Made by a program: the position numbers and the translations under genes
Part shown: piece after piece, positions 29,593-37,618 of the stretch
Numbering within the stretch: the stretch's first letter is position 1
Layout of the letters: each line of letters starts with the position of its first letter
NCBI RefSeq assembly: GCF_003664185.1
Contig: NZ_RCCS01000010.1
Location: 1-64,000 of the forward strand
Length of the DNA stretch: 64,000 nt
Source: Tenacibaculum discolor
GTDB taxonomy: Bacteria > Bacteroidota > Bacteroidia > Flavobacteriales > Flavobacteriaceae
Direction: 5' to 3'
The notes under the pieces: model-generated
What the model was told of the DNA's origin: nothing
Seen by the model: the letters and a program-made list of their open reading frames with translations, nothing else
Databases searched by the model: none

Positions 29593-30474
29593 ATGAGTGA
29601 CTATTTAATGAGAAGTTTGTTGTTTGTTCCTGCTCATAACAAAAAGTTAATGGATAGTGCTATAAAAACTAATACAGATATTTTACTTTTTGATATAGAA
29701 GATTCAGTACAGCCTTTGGAAAACAAACAAAAGGCACGTGATTTGGTAAGGAAAATGGTTAGTGAAGGTGCTTTTAAAGAAAAAGTAATATTCCCAAGAA
29801 TAAATGATAGAGAAAGCGGACAGTTGCTAAAAGATGTAAATCAATTAACTATTGATGGAATATCTGGATTTATGTATCCAAAAGCAAAAAAAGGAGAAGA
29901 TATCTATTTTTTTGATAAACTGCTTGAAACAATAGAATACGAAAAAGGAATACCAGTAGGAACGTTTAAAATAATCCCTTTAATAGAAACAGCTTCAGCT
30001 GTTTTGAATGCACAAGATATCTGCAATGCTTCTTCAAGAGTAATTGCTATAGCCTACGGTTCAGAAGACTTTATTGCTGATTTAGAAGGGCAGCATGATT
30101 TGGATCATGAAAGTCTATTTGTGCCTAGAAATATGATTGCAATGGCAGCAAGAGCTTGTAAAGTAATACCTATTGATACAGTTCATGTAAGAGTTAAAGA
30201 TTTAGAAGATTTAGAGAAAAATCTTATTCTATCCAAAAAATTAGGGTATGAAGGGATGCTTTGTTTAAATCCATTAGAACTTCCTTTGGTTCATAGGTAT
30301 TTTTCTCCATCAGAACAAGATATTAAAGAAGCAAAAGAAATTTTAAAATTAGATAAAGAAGCAAGGGAAAACAATCAAGGAGTAGCTATTATGAATGGTA
30401 AATTTATAGGACCTCCTTTTGTGTTAAAAGCAAATAAAATTTTAGAAAAATATAAGAAAATACAGAATAAATAG
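29593..30474 (+). CDS. CitE-like HpcH/HpaI aldolase family lyase, second copy
   Basis: A 293 aa lyase with the standard CitE layout: RSLLFVPAHNKKLMDSAI at the N-terminus, LFDIEDSVQPLEN, FPRIND (CoA-binding Arg), PLIETASAVLNA (metal Glu), YGSEDFIADLEG (metal Asp) and GPPFVLKANKIL at the end. It is nearer to malyl-/citramalyl-CoA lyases than the first copy. It begins one base after the MaoC-like stop and ends 2 bases before the acyltransferase gene. Predicted role: reversible formation of a hydroxy-dicarboxylic acyl-CoA. Confidence 0.87.
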   Translation: MSDYLMRSLLFVPAHNKKLMDSAIKTNTDILLFDIEDSVQPLENKQKARDLVRKMVSEGAFKEKVIFPRINDRESGQLLKDVNQLTIDGISGFMYPKAKKGEDIYFFDKLLETIEYEKGIPVGTFKIIPLIETASAVLNAQDICNASSRVIAIAYGSEDFIADLEGQHDLDHESLFVPRNMIAMAARACKVIPIDTVHVRVKDLEDLEKNLILSKKLGYEGMLCLNPLELPLVHRYFSPSEQDIKEAKEILKLDKEARENNQGVAIMNGKFIGPPFVLKANKILEKYKKIQNK

Positions 30475-30476
30475 AG

Positions 30477-31142
30477 ATGAATAAAAAAGTGATAATCTTT
30501 GGTGGTATTGGAGCAGCTTCTACTATAGGAATGGCTATTGCAGATGCTAACAAAGAAGGATATACAGAATATATAATGTCAGGATATTTAAATGATATGG
30601 AAACCCATGAAAATATAGATGGACTTCCTATTCTGGGTGGAAAACAAGATATTAAAAGGTTATTAGATGAAGGATATTATTTTATAAATACAGTTTATAA
30701 GATTGATGGGCAAAAAGATCGTGAAAAATTATTTGAATCATTGAATATTCCTTTGAATAGATTAGCTACTTTTATTAGTCCTAAAGCGTATGTTGCTTCA
30801 AATGTAAAGTTAGGAGCAGGCAGTGTAGTAATGCCTAATGCTTCTATCTCAGCAGGGGTTGAAACAGGTATCTGTTGTAGGATAATGTCTGGTGCCTTAG
30901 TAGGACATGATAATAAAATAGGTAATCATGCTTTTTTTGCTGGTAACTGTACTGTTGGTTCGCATTTAGAAATTGGAGATTTTGCTTATTTTGGTTTGAA
31001 TTCTACTATAGGAGGTAAGCTAAAAATAGGTAAATTTAGTGTTATAGGGATGGGGTCTGTAGTAACTAAAAATGTAGAAAATTATTCTATTGTCACAGGA
31101 ACACCAGCTAAACATAAACGATACGTAAAAGATAAAGAATAA
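30477..31142 (+). CDS. PglD-like sugar N-acyltransferase (left-handed beta-helix)
   Basis: A 221 aa enzyme predicted to N-acylate a UDP-4-amino sugar. The N-terminal part has a nucleotide-sugar-binding Rossmann-like fold, but with GGIGAASTIGMAIADANKEG instead of the usual GASGHG. The C-terminal part is a hexapeptide-repeat left-handed helix (about residues 105-215), with the likely catalytic His in LVGHDNKIG and a terminal GTPAKHKRY. The changed N-terminus and the CitE/MaoC neighbours suggest that substrate or acyl donor differs from acetyl-CoA. A plain acetyltransferase remains possible. Confidence 0.82.
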   Translation: MNKKVIIFGGIGAASTIGMAIADANKEGYTEYIMSGYLNDMETHENIDGLPILGGKQDIKRLLDEGYYFINTVYKIDGQKDREKLFESLNIPLNRLATFISPKAYVASNVKLGAGSVVMPNASISAGVETGICCRIMSGALVGHDNKIGNHAFFAGNCTVGSHLEIGDFAYFGLNSTIGGKLKIGKFSVIGMGSVVTKNVENYSIVTGTPAKHKRYVKDKE

Positions 31143-31143
31143 T

Positions 31144-31755
31144 ATGTATAAAAATAAATTTAAAAGGTTTTTTGATTTTATAGGAGCTTTATTGTTTTTA
31201 CTTCTTTTTTTTCCTGTTTATATAATTTTGATAGTGTTTTTGTTTTTTTATTATAAAGGGACCCCTTTTTTTACACAAAAAAGACCAGGACTTAATAATC
31301 AAATTTTTCATGTCATTAAGTTTAAGTCAATGATTGATGCTTTTGATAAAGAAGGAAACCCTCTACCAAATAAAGATAGAATTACGAGGGTAGGTAGATT
31401 TCTAAGAAAAACATCTTTAGATGAAATCCCTCAAATTTTTAATATTATAAAAGGAGATATGTCTTTTGTAGGACCAAGACCTTTGTTCGAGTCTTATTTA
31501 GATTTTTATACAAAAAGAGAGTTAGAAAGGCATAGTGTAAGACCAGGCGTAACAGGGTTAGCTCAGGTTAATGGAAGAAATTTTTTAGAATGGAATGATC
31601 GATTGGCTCTTGATGTCAAATACGCTAAGAATGTAAGTTTTATAATGGACGTAAAAATACTTTACTTAACTTTTTTAAAAGTACTTAAGAGTCAAGATAT
31701 TTCAGTAGTTCCTAGTATGACACCTTTATATAAAGTTAGAGAAAAAAGAAAATAA
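31144..31755 (+). CDS. PglC-like initiating sugar-phosphate transferase
   Basis: A monotopic membrane enzyme of 203 aa that transfers a sugar phosphate from UDP-sugar to undecaprenyl phosphate, starting repeat-unit assembly. One re-entrant hydrophobic hairpin lies at about residues 13-37. FFTQKRPGLNNQIFHVIKFK, the catalytic Asp-Glu pair in TSLDEIPQ and the VGPRPL motif are present. The small size without the extra N-terminal helices of WbaP/WcaJ matches PglC, which uses UDP-diNAc-bacillosamine. Only one base separates it from the acyltransferase gene. Confidence 0.92.
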   Translation: MYKNKFKRFFDFIGALLFLLLFFPVYIILIVFLFFYYKGTPFFTQKRPGLNNQIFHVIKFKSMIDAFDKEGNPLPNKDRITRVGRFLRKTSLDEIPQIFNIIKGDMSFVGPRPLFESYLDFYTKRELERHSVRPGVTGLAQVNGRNFLEWNDRLALDVKYAKNVSFIMDVKILYLTFLKVLKSQDISVVPSMTPLYKVREKRK

Positions 31756-32766
31756 ATGAATATACTTTTTACATGTGCAGGTAGAAGAAACTACCTAATC
31801 AACTATTTTAAAGAAGCACTGAAAGGAACAGGAAAAGTCTTTGCTACAGATATGCAACTCACAGCTCCTGCTTTAGTAGATGCAGATGTAGCCATTATAG
31901 TTCCAGCAATCTATAATGATGACTATATACCATCACTTTTAAAAATTGTGAAAGAAAATCAAATAAATTGTGTTATTTCTTTAAATGATTTAGAATTACC
32001 TATTTTAAGTGAGGCTAAAACTAAAATAGAAAACTTAGGAGCCAAAGTTATTGTATCTGATAAAGATGTCATTAAGATTTCCTTTGATAAATGGGAGACA
32101 GTAAAATTTTTAGAAAATATAGGGTTAAAGTCACCAAAAACCTTTATTGATATCAATGAAGCTAAAAAAGCTCTGGAAACTGGAGAATTGGACTTTCCAC
32201 TGGTCATAAAACCTAGGTGGGGAAGCGCTTCAATAGGTATAGATTTTCCTGAAGATTTAGAGGAGTTAGAGCTTGCTTATAAGCTACAAACTATACGTTT
32301 AAAACGTACTATTCTTGCAGAAGCAAGTATGGAAGATATAGAGCACGCGATTTTAATTCAAGAAAAAATTTCTGGAAAAGAATATGGGATGGATGTATTG
32401 AATGATTTTAATAATGATTATGTTGGTACTTTTGTACGTGAAAAAATACAAATGCGATCAGGAGAAACAGATAAAGCTAAATCTATAATAGATAATCGTT
32501 TTGAGATTATTGGTAAGTTACTAGGTACAGCTTTAAAACATATTGGAAATCTTGATTGTGATATTTTCGAATATGAAGGAGAATTATATGTTTTAGAGTT
32601 AAATCCACGTTTCGGAGGAGGGTATCCATTTTCTCATGAAGCGGGAAATAATACAGCGGCAATTTTTATTGAATGGTTAAAAGGAAGTAATGATATAAGT
32701 TCATTTTCAAATTATAAGTCAGGTGTAATGTTTTCTAAATGTGATAGATTACTTAAAGTTAATTAA
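31756..32766 (+). CDS. ATP-grasp ligase of the polysaccharide locus
   Basis: A predicted carboxylate-amine (or similar) ligase of 336 aa. The N-terminal pre-ATP domain starts with ILFTCAGRRNYLINYF. The ATP-grasp core has VIKPRWGSASIGI and the metal-binding ELNPRFGGGYPFSHEAG. It resembles CarB-like ATP-grasp proteins seen in capsule loci. It might amidate a uronic acid, or join an amino or hydroxy acid to an amino sugar; the sequence does not tell which. It follows the PglC-like gene with no gap and is the last gene of the packed run. Confidence 0.8.
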   Translation: MNILFTCAGRRNYLINYFKEALKGTGKVFATDMQLTAPALVDADVAIIVPAIYNDDYIPSLLKIVKENQINCVISLNDLELPILSEAKTKIENLGAKVIVSDKDVIKISFDKWETVKFLENIGLKSPKTFIDINEAKKALETGELDFPLVIKPRWGSASIGIDFPEDLEELELAYKLQTIRLKRTILAEASMEDIEHAILIQEKISGKEYGMDVLNDFNNDYVGTFVREKIQMRSGETDKAKSIIDNRFEIIGKLLGTALKHIGNLDCDIFEYEGELYVLELNPRFGGGYPFSHEAGNNTAAIFIEWLKGSNDISSFSNYKSGVMFSKCDRLLKVN

Positions 32767-32835
32767 ATTACAAAACATAAATAAAGTTATTGGTCATTAG
32801 AGTGAAAGATTATCCTAGTAAATAAAAGAAGTAAA

Positions 32836-33972
32836 ATGAAAGAAAAAATATGGCTTTCCTCACCACATATGGGCGGAGGGGAACAAAAATATGTGCAAGA
32901 AGCATTTGATACTAATTGGGTTGCTCCTTTAGGACCAAATGTAAACGGTTTTGAACAAGATTTAGAGGAGTATGTTGGAGAAAATTCAAAAGTAGCTTGC
33001 TTAGCTTCTGGTACTTCGGCTTTGCATTTAGCATTGATTTTAGCAGGAGTAACTAACGGAGATGAGGTGTTGTGTCAAAGTATGACCTTTTCTGCATCGG
33101 CAAATCCAATTACTTACCAAGGAGCAGTTCCTGTTTTTATAGATAGTGAAGAAGAAACTTGGAACATCTGTCCAAAGGTATTGGAAGAGGCTATTGAAGA
33201 TAGAATAGCTAAAGGGAAAAAACCAAAAGCAATTATTGTGGTGCATTTATATGGAATGCCAGCTAAAATGGATGAAATTCTTACTCTTTCAAAAAAATAT
33301 GAGATTACTTTAATTGAAGACGCAGCTGAAGCATTAGGATCAACTTACAAAGGTCAAAAATGTGGTACATTTGGAGATTTAGGTATTTTATCATTTAATG
33401 GAAATAAAATAATCACAACTTCTGGTGGTGGTGCTTTGGTATGTAAGAGTGAAGAAGATAAACAAAAAGCCATCTTTTTAGCTACCCAAGCACGTGATAA
33501 TGCTCCTCATTATCAACACTCATACATAGGGTACAATTATCGTATGAGTAATATTGTGGCAGGTATAGGCCGTGGTCAAATGGAAGTGTTAGATAAACAT
33601 ATAAATTTAAGGAGAGTTAATAACCAATTCTATCAAGAGTTATTCAAAGGTATAGAAGGAATCTCTGTACTTATAGAACCAAGATCAGAATACTTTTCAA
33701 ATCACTGGTTAAGTACTGTAATTATTGAAGAAATAAAAGCAGGTTTTTCAAGGGAAGAGTTACGGTTAGCATTAGAAAAAGAGAATATAGAGTCTCGTCC
33801 GTTATGGAAACCCATGCACTTACAGCCCGTTTTTGAAGACTGTAAATATTACGGAAGGAATGTCTCAGAAAAATTATTTGAAGACGGATTATGTTTACCT
33901 TCAGGTTCTAATTTAAGTGATGAAGACAGAGTACGAATAAAAGAGGTAATTTTGAAAATGATTAGGGAATGA
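32836..33972 (+). CDS. PglE-like UDP-4-keto-sugar aminotransferase
   Basis: A PLP enzyme of the DegT/DnrJ/EryC1/StrS family, 378 aa. It matches Campylobacter PglE closely from memory: LSSPHMGGGEQKYVQEAF, WVAPLGPNV, VVHLYGMPAKMDEI, the PLP-binding Lys in SFNGNKIITTSGGG, ATQARDNAPHYQH and SRPLWKPMH. PglE makes UDP-4-amino-4,6-dideoxy-GlcNAc from the 4-keto sugar produced by PglF. The PglF-like gene is at 52354-54258. Its last bases overlap the galE start (ATGA). Confidence 0.92.
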   Translation: MKEKIWLSSPHMGGGEQKYVQEAFDTNWVAPLGPNVNGFEQDLEEYVGENSKVACLASGTSALHLALILAGVTNGDEVLCQSMTFSASANPITYQGAVPVFIDSEEETWNICPKVLEEAIEDRIAKGKKPKAIIVVHLYGMPAKMDEILTLSKKYEITLIEDAAEALGSTYKGQKCGTFGDLGILSFNGNKIITTSGGGALVCKSEEDKQKAIFLATQARDNAPHYQHSYIGYNYRMSNIVAGIGRGQMEVLDKHINLRRVNNQFYQELFKGIEGISVLIEPRSEYFSNHWLSTVIIEEIKAGFSREELRLALEKENIESRPLWKPMHLQPVFEDCKYYGRNVSEKLFEDGLCLPSGSNLSDEDRVRIKEVILKMIRE

Positions 33973-34979
33973 AAAAAATATTAGTCACAGGAGGTTTAGG
34001 TTTTATAGGATCGCATGTAGTGGTAGAACTGCAAAAAGCAGGTTTTAAGGTGGTAATTATTGATGATTTATCAAACTCTAAAATAGAAGTATTAGAGCAA
34101 ATTACCGAGATTACTGAAATTAAACCTGAATTCCATCAAATAGATCTACGAGATAAGAAAATAGTACATAATTTTTTCAATGAAAATGTAATTGAAGGAG
34201 TGATACACTTTGCGGCTTTTAAAGCGGTTGGGGAAAGTGTTCAAAAACCTCTAGACTATTACGAAAACAACATTAATGCCTTAGTGTACTTGTTACAAGA
34301 AATGAAAGGTCGAAACATCGACCATTTTATATTTAGTTCGTCATGTACGGTGTATGGTCAAGCAGATGAACTGCCTATCACAGAAGATGCACCGGTAAAG
34401 ATTGCTGAATCTCCTTATGGGAATACCAAGCAAATTGGAGAAGAAATTATAAAAGATAGTTGTAAAGCGTACGACATGAATGCTATAGCTTTACGATACT
34501 TCAACCCAATAGGAGCACATAAATCTGTAAAAATTGGAGAGTTACCATTAGGTGTTCCGCAAAATTTAATTCCGTTTATTACACAAACAGCTGCTGGTAT
34601 CCGAGAAGAACTAGCTGTTTTTGGAGATGATTACCCAACACCAGATGGTACCGCCATTCGTGATTATATTCATGTAGTAGACCTTGCAAAAGCACATGTG
34701 AAAGCTTTACAACGTTTGCTAGACAAACAAAATAAAGAGAATTTTGAGTTTTTCAATGTAGGAACAGGTAAAGGAAGTTCTGTAATGGAGATTATAAAGA
34801 CTTTTGAAGAAGTTACTCAACAATCGTTAAATTCTAAAATAGTAGCAAGAAGAGAAGGAGATATCACAGCAGCTTACGCTGATACTACAAAGGCTAATGA
34901 AATTTTAGGTTGGAAACCTCAAGAAACATTAGAAGAAGCATTGCTTTCCGCTTGGAAATGGCAACAAAAACAAGAATAA
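33969..34979 (+). CDS. galE: UDP-glucose 4-epimerase
   Basis: Interconverts UDP-glucose and UDP-galactose (or the N-acetyl forms). The 336 aa extended SDR has VTGGLGFIGSHVVVELQKAG at the N-terminus, SSSCTVYG, the catalytic YGNTK and YFNPIGAHKSVKIGE. GalE family length and motifs are complete. It is translationally coupled to the aminotransferase and followed by a strong terminator. Confidence 0.92.
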   Translation: MKKILVTGGLGFIGSHVVVELQKAGFKVVIIDDLSNSKIEVLEQITEITEIKPEFHQIDLRDKKIVHNFFNENVIEGVIHFAAFKAVGESVQKPLDYYENNINALVYLLQEMKGRNIDHFIFSSSCTVYGQADELPITEDAPVKIAESPYGNTKQIGEEIIKDSCKAYDMNAIALRYFNPIGAHKSVKIGELPLGVPQNLIPFITQTAAGIREELAVFGDDYPTPDGTAIRDYIHVVDLAKAHVKALQRLLDKQNKENFEFFNVGTGKGSSVMEIIKTFEEVTQQSLNSKIVARREGDITAAYADTTKANEILGWKPQETLEEALLSAWKWQQKQE

Positions 34980-34984
34980 AATAG

Positions 34985-35018
34985 AAATAAAGCTCAGGTT
35001 TTTCCTGAGCTTTATTTT
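34985..35018 (+). terminator. terminator after galE
   Basis: A 14-bp stem (AAATAAAGCTCAGG with CCTGAGCTTTATTT, loop TTTTT) and a T-rich tail. It separates the galE end from the rml genes. Confidence 0.87.
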
Positions 35019-35056
35019 TTCTATAAATTAGCATACTCGTAAATAACATTTATTAA

Positions 35057-35932
35057 ATGAAAGGAATCATATTAGCAGGTGGATCAGGAACACGTTTATA
35101 TCCGATTACCAAAGGAGTATCAAAACAGTTGCTTCCGGTATATGATAAGCCTATGATTTATTACCCGTTATCGGTATTGATGTTAGCAGGAATTAAAGAA
35201 ATATTGATTATTTCTACTCCAGATGATTTACCCAGTTTTCAAAAGTTATTAGGAGATGGAAGTGACCTAGGAATTTATCTTAGTTATGCAGAGCAGCCAT
35301 CTCCAGATGGGTTAGCACAAGCATTTATTATTGGTGAGGAGTTTATAGGAAATGATAATGTTTGCTTGATTTTAGGGGATAATATTTTTTATGGCCACGG
35401 ATTGCCTGAAATGTTACAATCTGCAATTCAAAATATAAAAGAGAACAATAAAGCAACTGTTTTTGGGTATAATGTAAAAGACCCTCAACGTTACGGAGTA
35501 GTAGATTTTGATACTAACGGAAATGCAATTTCTATCATAGAAAAACCCAAAGAACCAAACTCTAATTATGCAGTGGTTGGCTTGTATTTTTATCCGAACA
35601 ATGTGATTCAAGTAGCTAAAAATGTACAACCATCTCAAAGAGGAGAATTAGAAATTACTTCGGTAAACCAGCATTATTTGGAAAACGAACAGCTAAAGGT
35701 TGAGTTAATGGGGCGTGGCTATGCATGGTTAGATACCGGAACACATGATTCTTTATTAGAAGCTAGTCAGTTTATAGAAACGATAGAGAAACGTCAAGGG
35801 TTAAAGGTGGCTTGTATAGAAGAAATAGCGCTGTATATGGGCTATATTAATATAGAGCAAGTAAAAAAGTTAGCAGAGCCTTTACAAAAAAACAGTTATG
35901 GACAATATTTGTTAAAACTAGCAAAAGAATAG
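35057..35932 (+). CDS. rfbA: glucose-1-phosphate thymidylyltransferase
   Basis: Makes dTDP-glucose from glucose-1-phosphate and dTTP. The 291 aa chain begins with [20 protein letters not shown], has [30 protein letters not shown] and [11 protein letters not shown], all typical of RmlA. It is the first of three rml genes in the order A-C-B, with 2 bases between A and C. Confidence 0.96.
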   Translation: MKGIILAGGSGTRLYPITKGVSKQLLPVYDKPMIYYPLSVLMLAGIKEILIISTPDDLPSFQKLLGDGSDLGIYLSYAEQPSPDGLAQAFIIGEEFIGNDNVCLILGDNIFYGHGLPEMLQSAIQNIKENNKATVFGYNVKDPQRYGVVDFDTNGNAISIIEKPKEPNSNYAVVGLYFYPNNVIQVAKNVQPSQRGELEITSVNQHYLENEQLKVELMGRGYAWLDTGTHDSLLEASQFIETIEKRQGLKVACIEEIALYMGYINIEQVKKLAEPLQKNSYGQYLLKLAKE

Positions 35933-35934
35933 TA

Positions 35935-36489
35935 ATGATTTTTACGAAAACAGAGATTCCAGAAGTTGTAATTATTGAACCGAAAGTTTTTGGAGATCAA
36001 AGAGGACATTTCTTTGAATCATTCAATCAAAAGGAATTTGAAGAACATATCGAACAGATACACTTTGTGCAGGATAACGAATCAAAATCCACTTTTGGAG
36101 CTTTACGAGGACTGCATTTTCAAAAACCACCTTTTGCTCAAGCTAAACTAGTGCGTTGTATTCAAGGAAAAGTATTAGATGTAGTTGTGGATGTCCGAAA
36201 AGATTCACCAAGTTATGGTAAGCATATCACCGTAGAATTATCCGAAGAAAATAAAAAGCAACTATTTATACCGAGAGGGTTTGCACATGGGTTTGTTACT
36301 TTATCTAAAGAAGCCATTTTTGCATATAAAGTAGATAATTGGTATGCACCAGAATACGATTCTGGAATTATTTGGAATGATACTACTTTGAATATTGATT
36401 GGAAAATTAATTCAGAAGAGGCAATACTTTCTCCAAAAGACCAACAACTTTCAACTCTTAAAGAGCTAGAAACTCCATTTATTTATTAG
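35935..36489 (+). CDS. rfbC: dTDP-4-dehydrorhamnose 3,5-epimerase
   Basis: Epimerises dTDP-4-keto-6-deoxyglucose at C3 and C5. The 184 aa cupin has DQRGHFFESFNQ, the catalytic His in GALRGLHFQKPPFAQ, and FIPRGFAHGFVTL. Its presence points towards the L-rhamnose series rather than dTDP-amino sugars made directly from the 4-keto intermediate. Confidence 0.95.
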   Translation: MIFTKTEIPEVVIIEPKVFGDQRGHFFESFNQKEFEEHIEQIHFVQDNESKSTFGALRGLHFQKPPFAQAKLVRCIQGKVLDVVVDVRKDSPSYGKHITVELSEENKKQLFIPRGFAHGFVTLSKEAIFAYKVDNWYAPEYDSGIIWNDTTLNIDWKINSEEAILSPKDQQLSTLKELETPFIY

Positions 36490-36520
36490 TAAATTTGAAA
36501 AGTTTATATAGTAAACTTTT

Positions 36521-37567
36521 ATGAGGAACATATTAATTACTGGAGGAGCGGGGTTTATTGGCTCGCATGTGGTACGTTTGTTTATAAACAACTATCCTGA
36601 TTATAATATCATCAATTTAGACCTTCTAACATATGCTGGAAATTTAGAAAATTTAAAAGATATTGAAGGTAAATCTAATTACACCTTTGTAAAGGCGGAT
36701 ATTTGTGATTATGATGCTGTAGCTGATATTTTTTCAAAATACAAGATAGATGGAGTAATTCATTTAGCAGCTGAATCGCATGTAGATCGCTCTATAAAAG
36801 ATCCTTTTTCTTTTGCCAGAACTAATGTGATGGGAACGTTGAGTTTATTACAGGTAGCTAAAAGCTATTGGGAAGACAATTTTGAAAACAAGTTGTTTTA
36901 CCATGTGTCTACCGATGAGGTTTATGGTTCTTTGAATAAGGAAGGGTATTTTACTGAAACAACAGCTTACGACCCACATTCTCCTTATTCAGCATCGAAA
37001 GCATCTTCTGATCATTTTGTAAGAGCTTTTTTTGATACCTATGGTTTACCAATAGTAATTTCTAACTGCTCTAACAACTATGGAGCTAATCAGTTTCCAG
37101 AGAAATTGATTCCATTATTTATCAATAACATCTGTAATAACAAACCTTTACCGGTGTATGGTAGAGGAGAAAATGTGAGAGATTGGTTGTATGTGGAAGA
37201 CCATGCTAAGGCAATTGATGTTATTTTTCACAAAGGAAAATTAGGAGATACATATAACATTGGAGGTTTTAATGAATGGAAGAATATTGATTTAATTAAG
37301 GTGGTTATAAAAACAGTAGATAAGCTATTAGGAAGAGAGGAAGGAACTTCAGAGAAACTAATTACTTATGTAAAAGACAGAGCTGGACATGATTATAGGT
37401 ATGCTATAGATTCATCAAAACTCAAAAATGAATTAGGCTGGGAACCGTCTTTACAATTTGAGGAAGGTATAAAAAAAACAGTAAAATGGTATTTGGAAAA
37501 TAATGAATGGATTAATCGTGTAACAAGTGGAGAGTACCAAAAATATTATAAAGAAATGTATGAATAA
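36521..37567 (+). CDS. rfbB: dTDP-glucose 4,6-dehydratase
   Basis: Converts dTDP-glucose to dTDP-4-keto-6-deoxyglucose. The 348 aa extended SDR has ITGGAGFIGSHVVRLFINNY, LAAESHVDRSI, the STDEVYGSL active-site segment and YSASKASSDHFVRAF. It is the last gene of the sugar locus. The final rhamnose enzyme (RmlD reductase) is not found in this window. Confidence 0.96.
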   Translation: MRNILITGGAGFIGSHVVRLFINNYPDYNIINLDLLTYAGNLENLKDIEGKSNYTFVKADICDYDAVADIFSKYKIDGVIHLAAESHVDRSIKDPFSFARTNVMGTLSLLQVAKSYWEDNFENKLFYHVSTDEVYGSLNKEGYFTETTAYDPHSPYSASKASSDHFVRAFFDTYGLPIVISNCSNNYGANQFPEKLIPLFINNICNNKPLPVYGRGENVRDWLYVEDHAKAIDVIFHKGKLGDTYNIGGFNEWKNIDLIKVVIKTVDKLLGREEGTSEKLITYVKDRAGHDYRYAIDSSKLKNELGWEPSLQFEEGIKKTVKWYLENNEWINRVTSGEYQKYYKEMYE

Positions 37568-37568
37568 T

Positions 37569-37600
37569 AAAAAAGCCAAAACTTTTAGTTTTGGCTTTTT
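37569..37600 (+). terminator. shared convergent terminator
   Basis: A 14-bp stem (AAAAAGCCAAAACT with AGTTTTGGCTTTTT) with A and T runs on both sides. It can end the rml transcript on the plus strand and the LysM gene transcript on the minus strand. Confidence 0.87.
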
Positions 37601-37618
37601 TATTTATGAGATAGAGAT

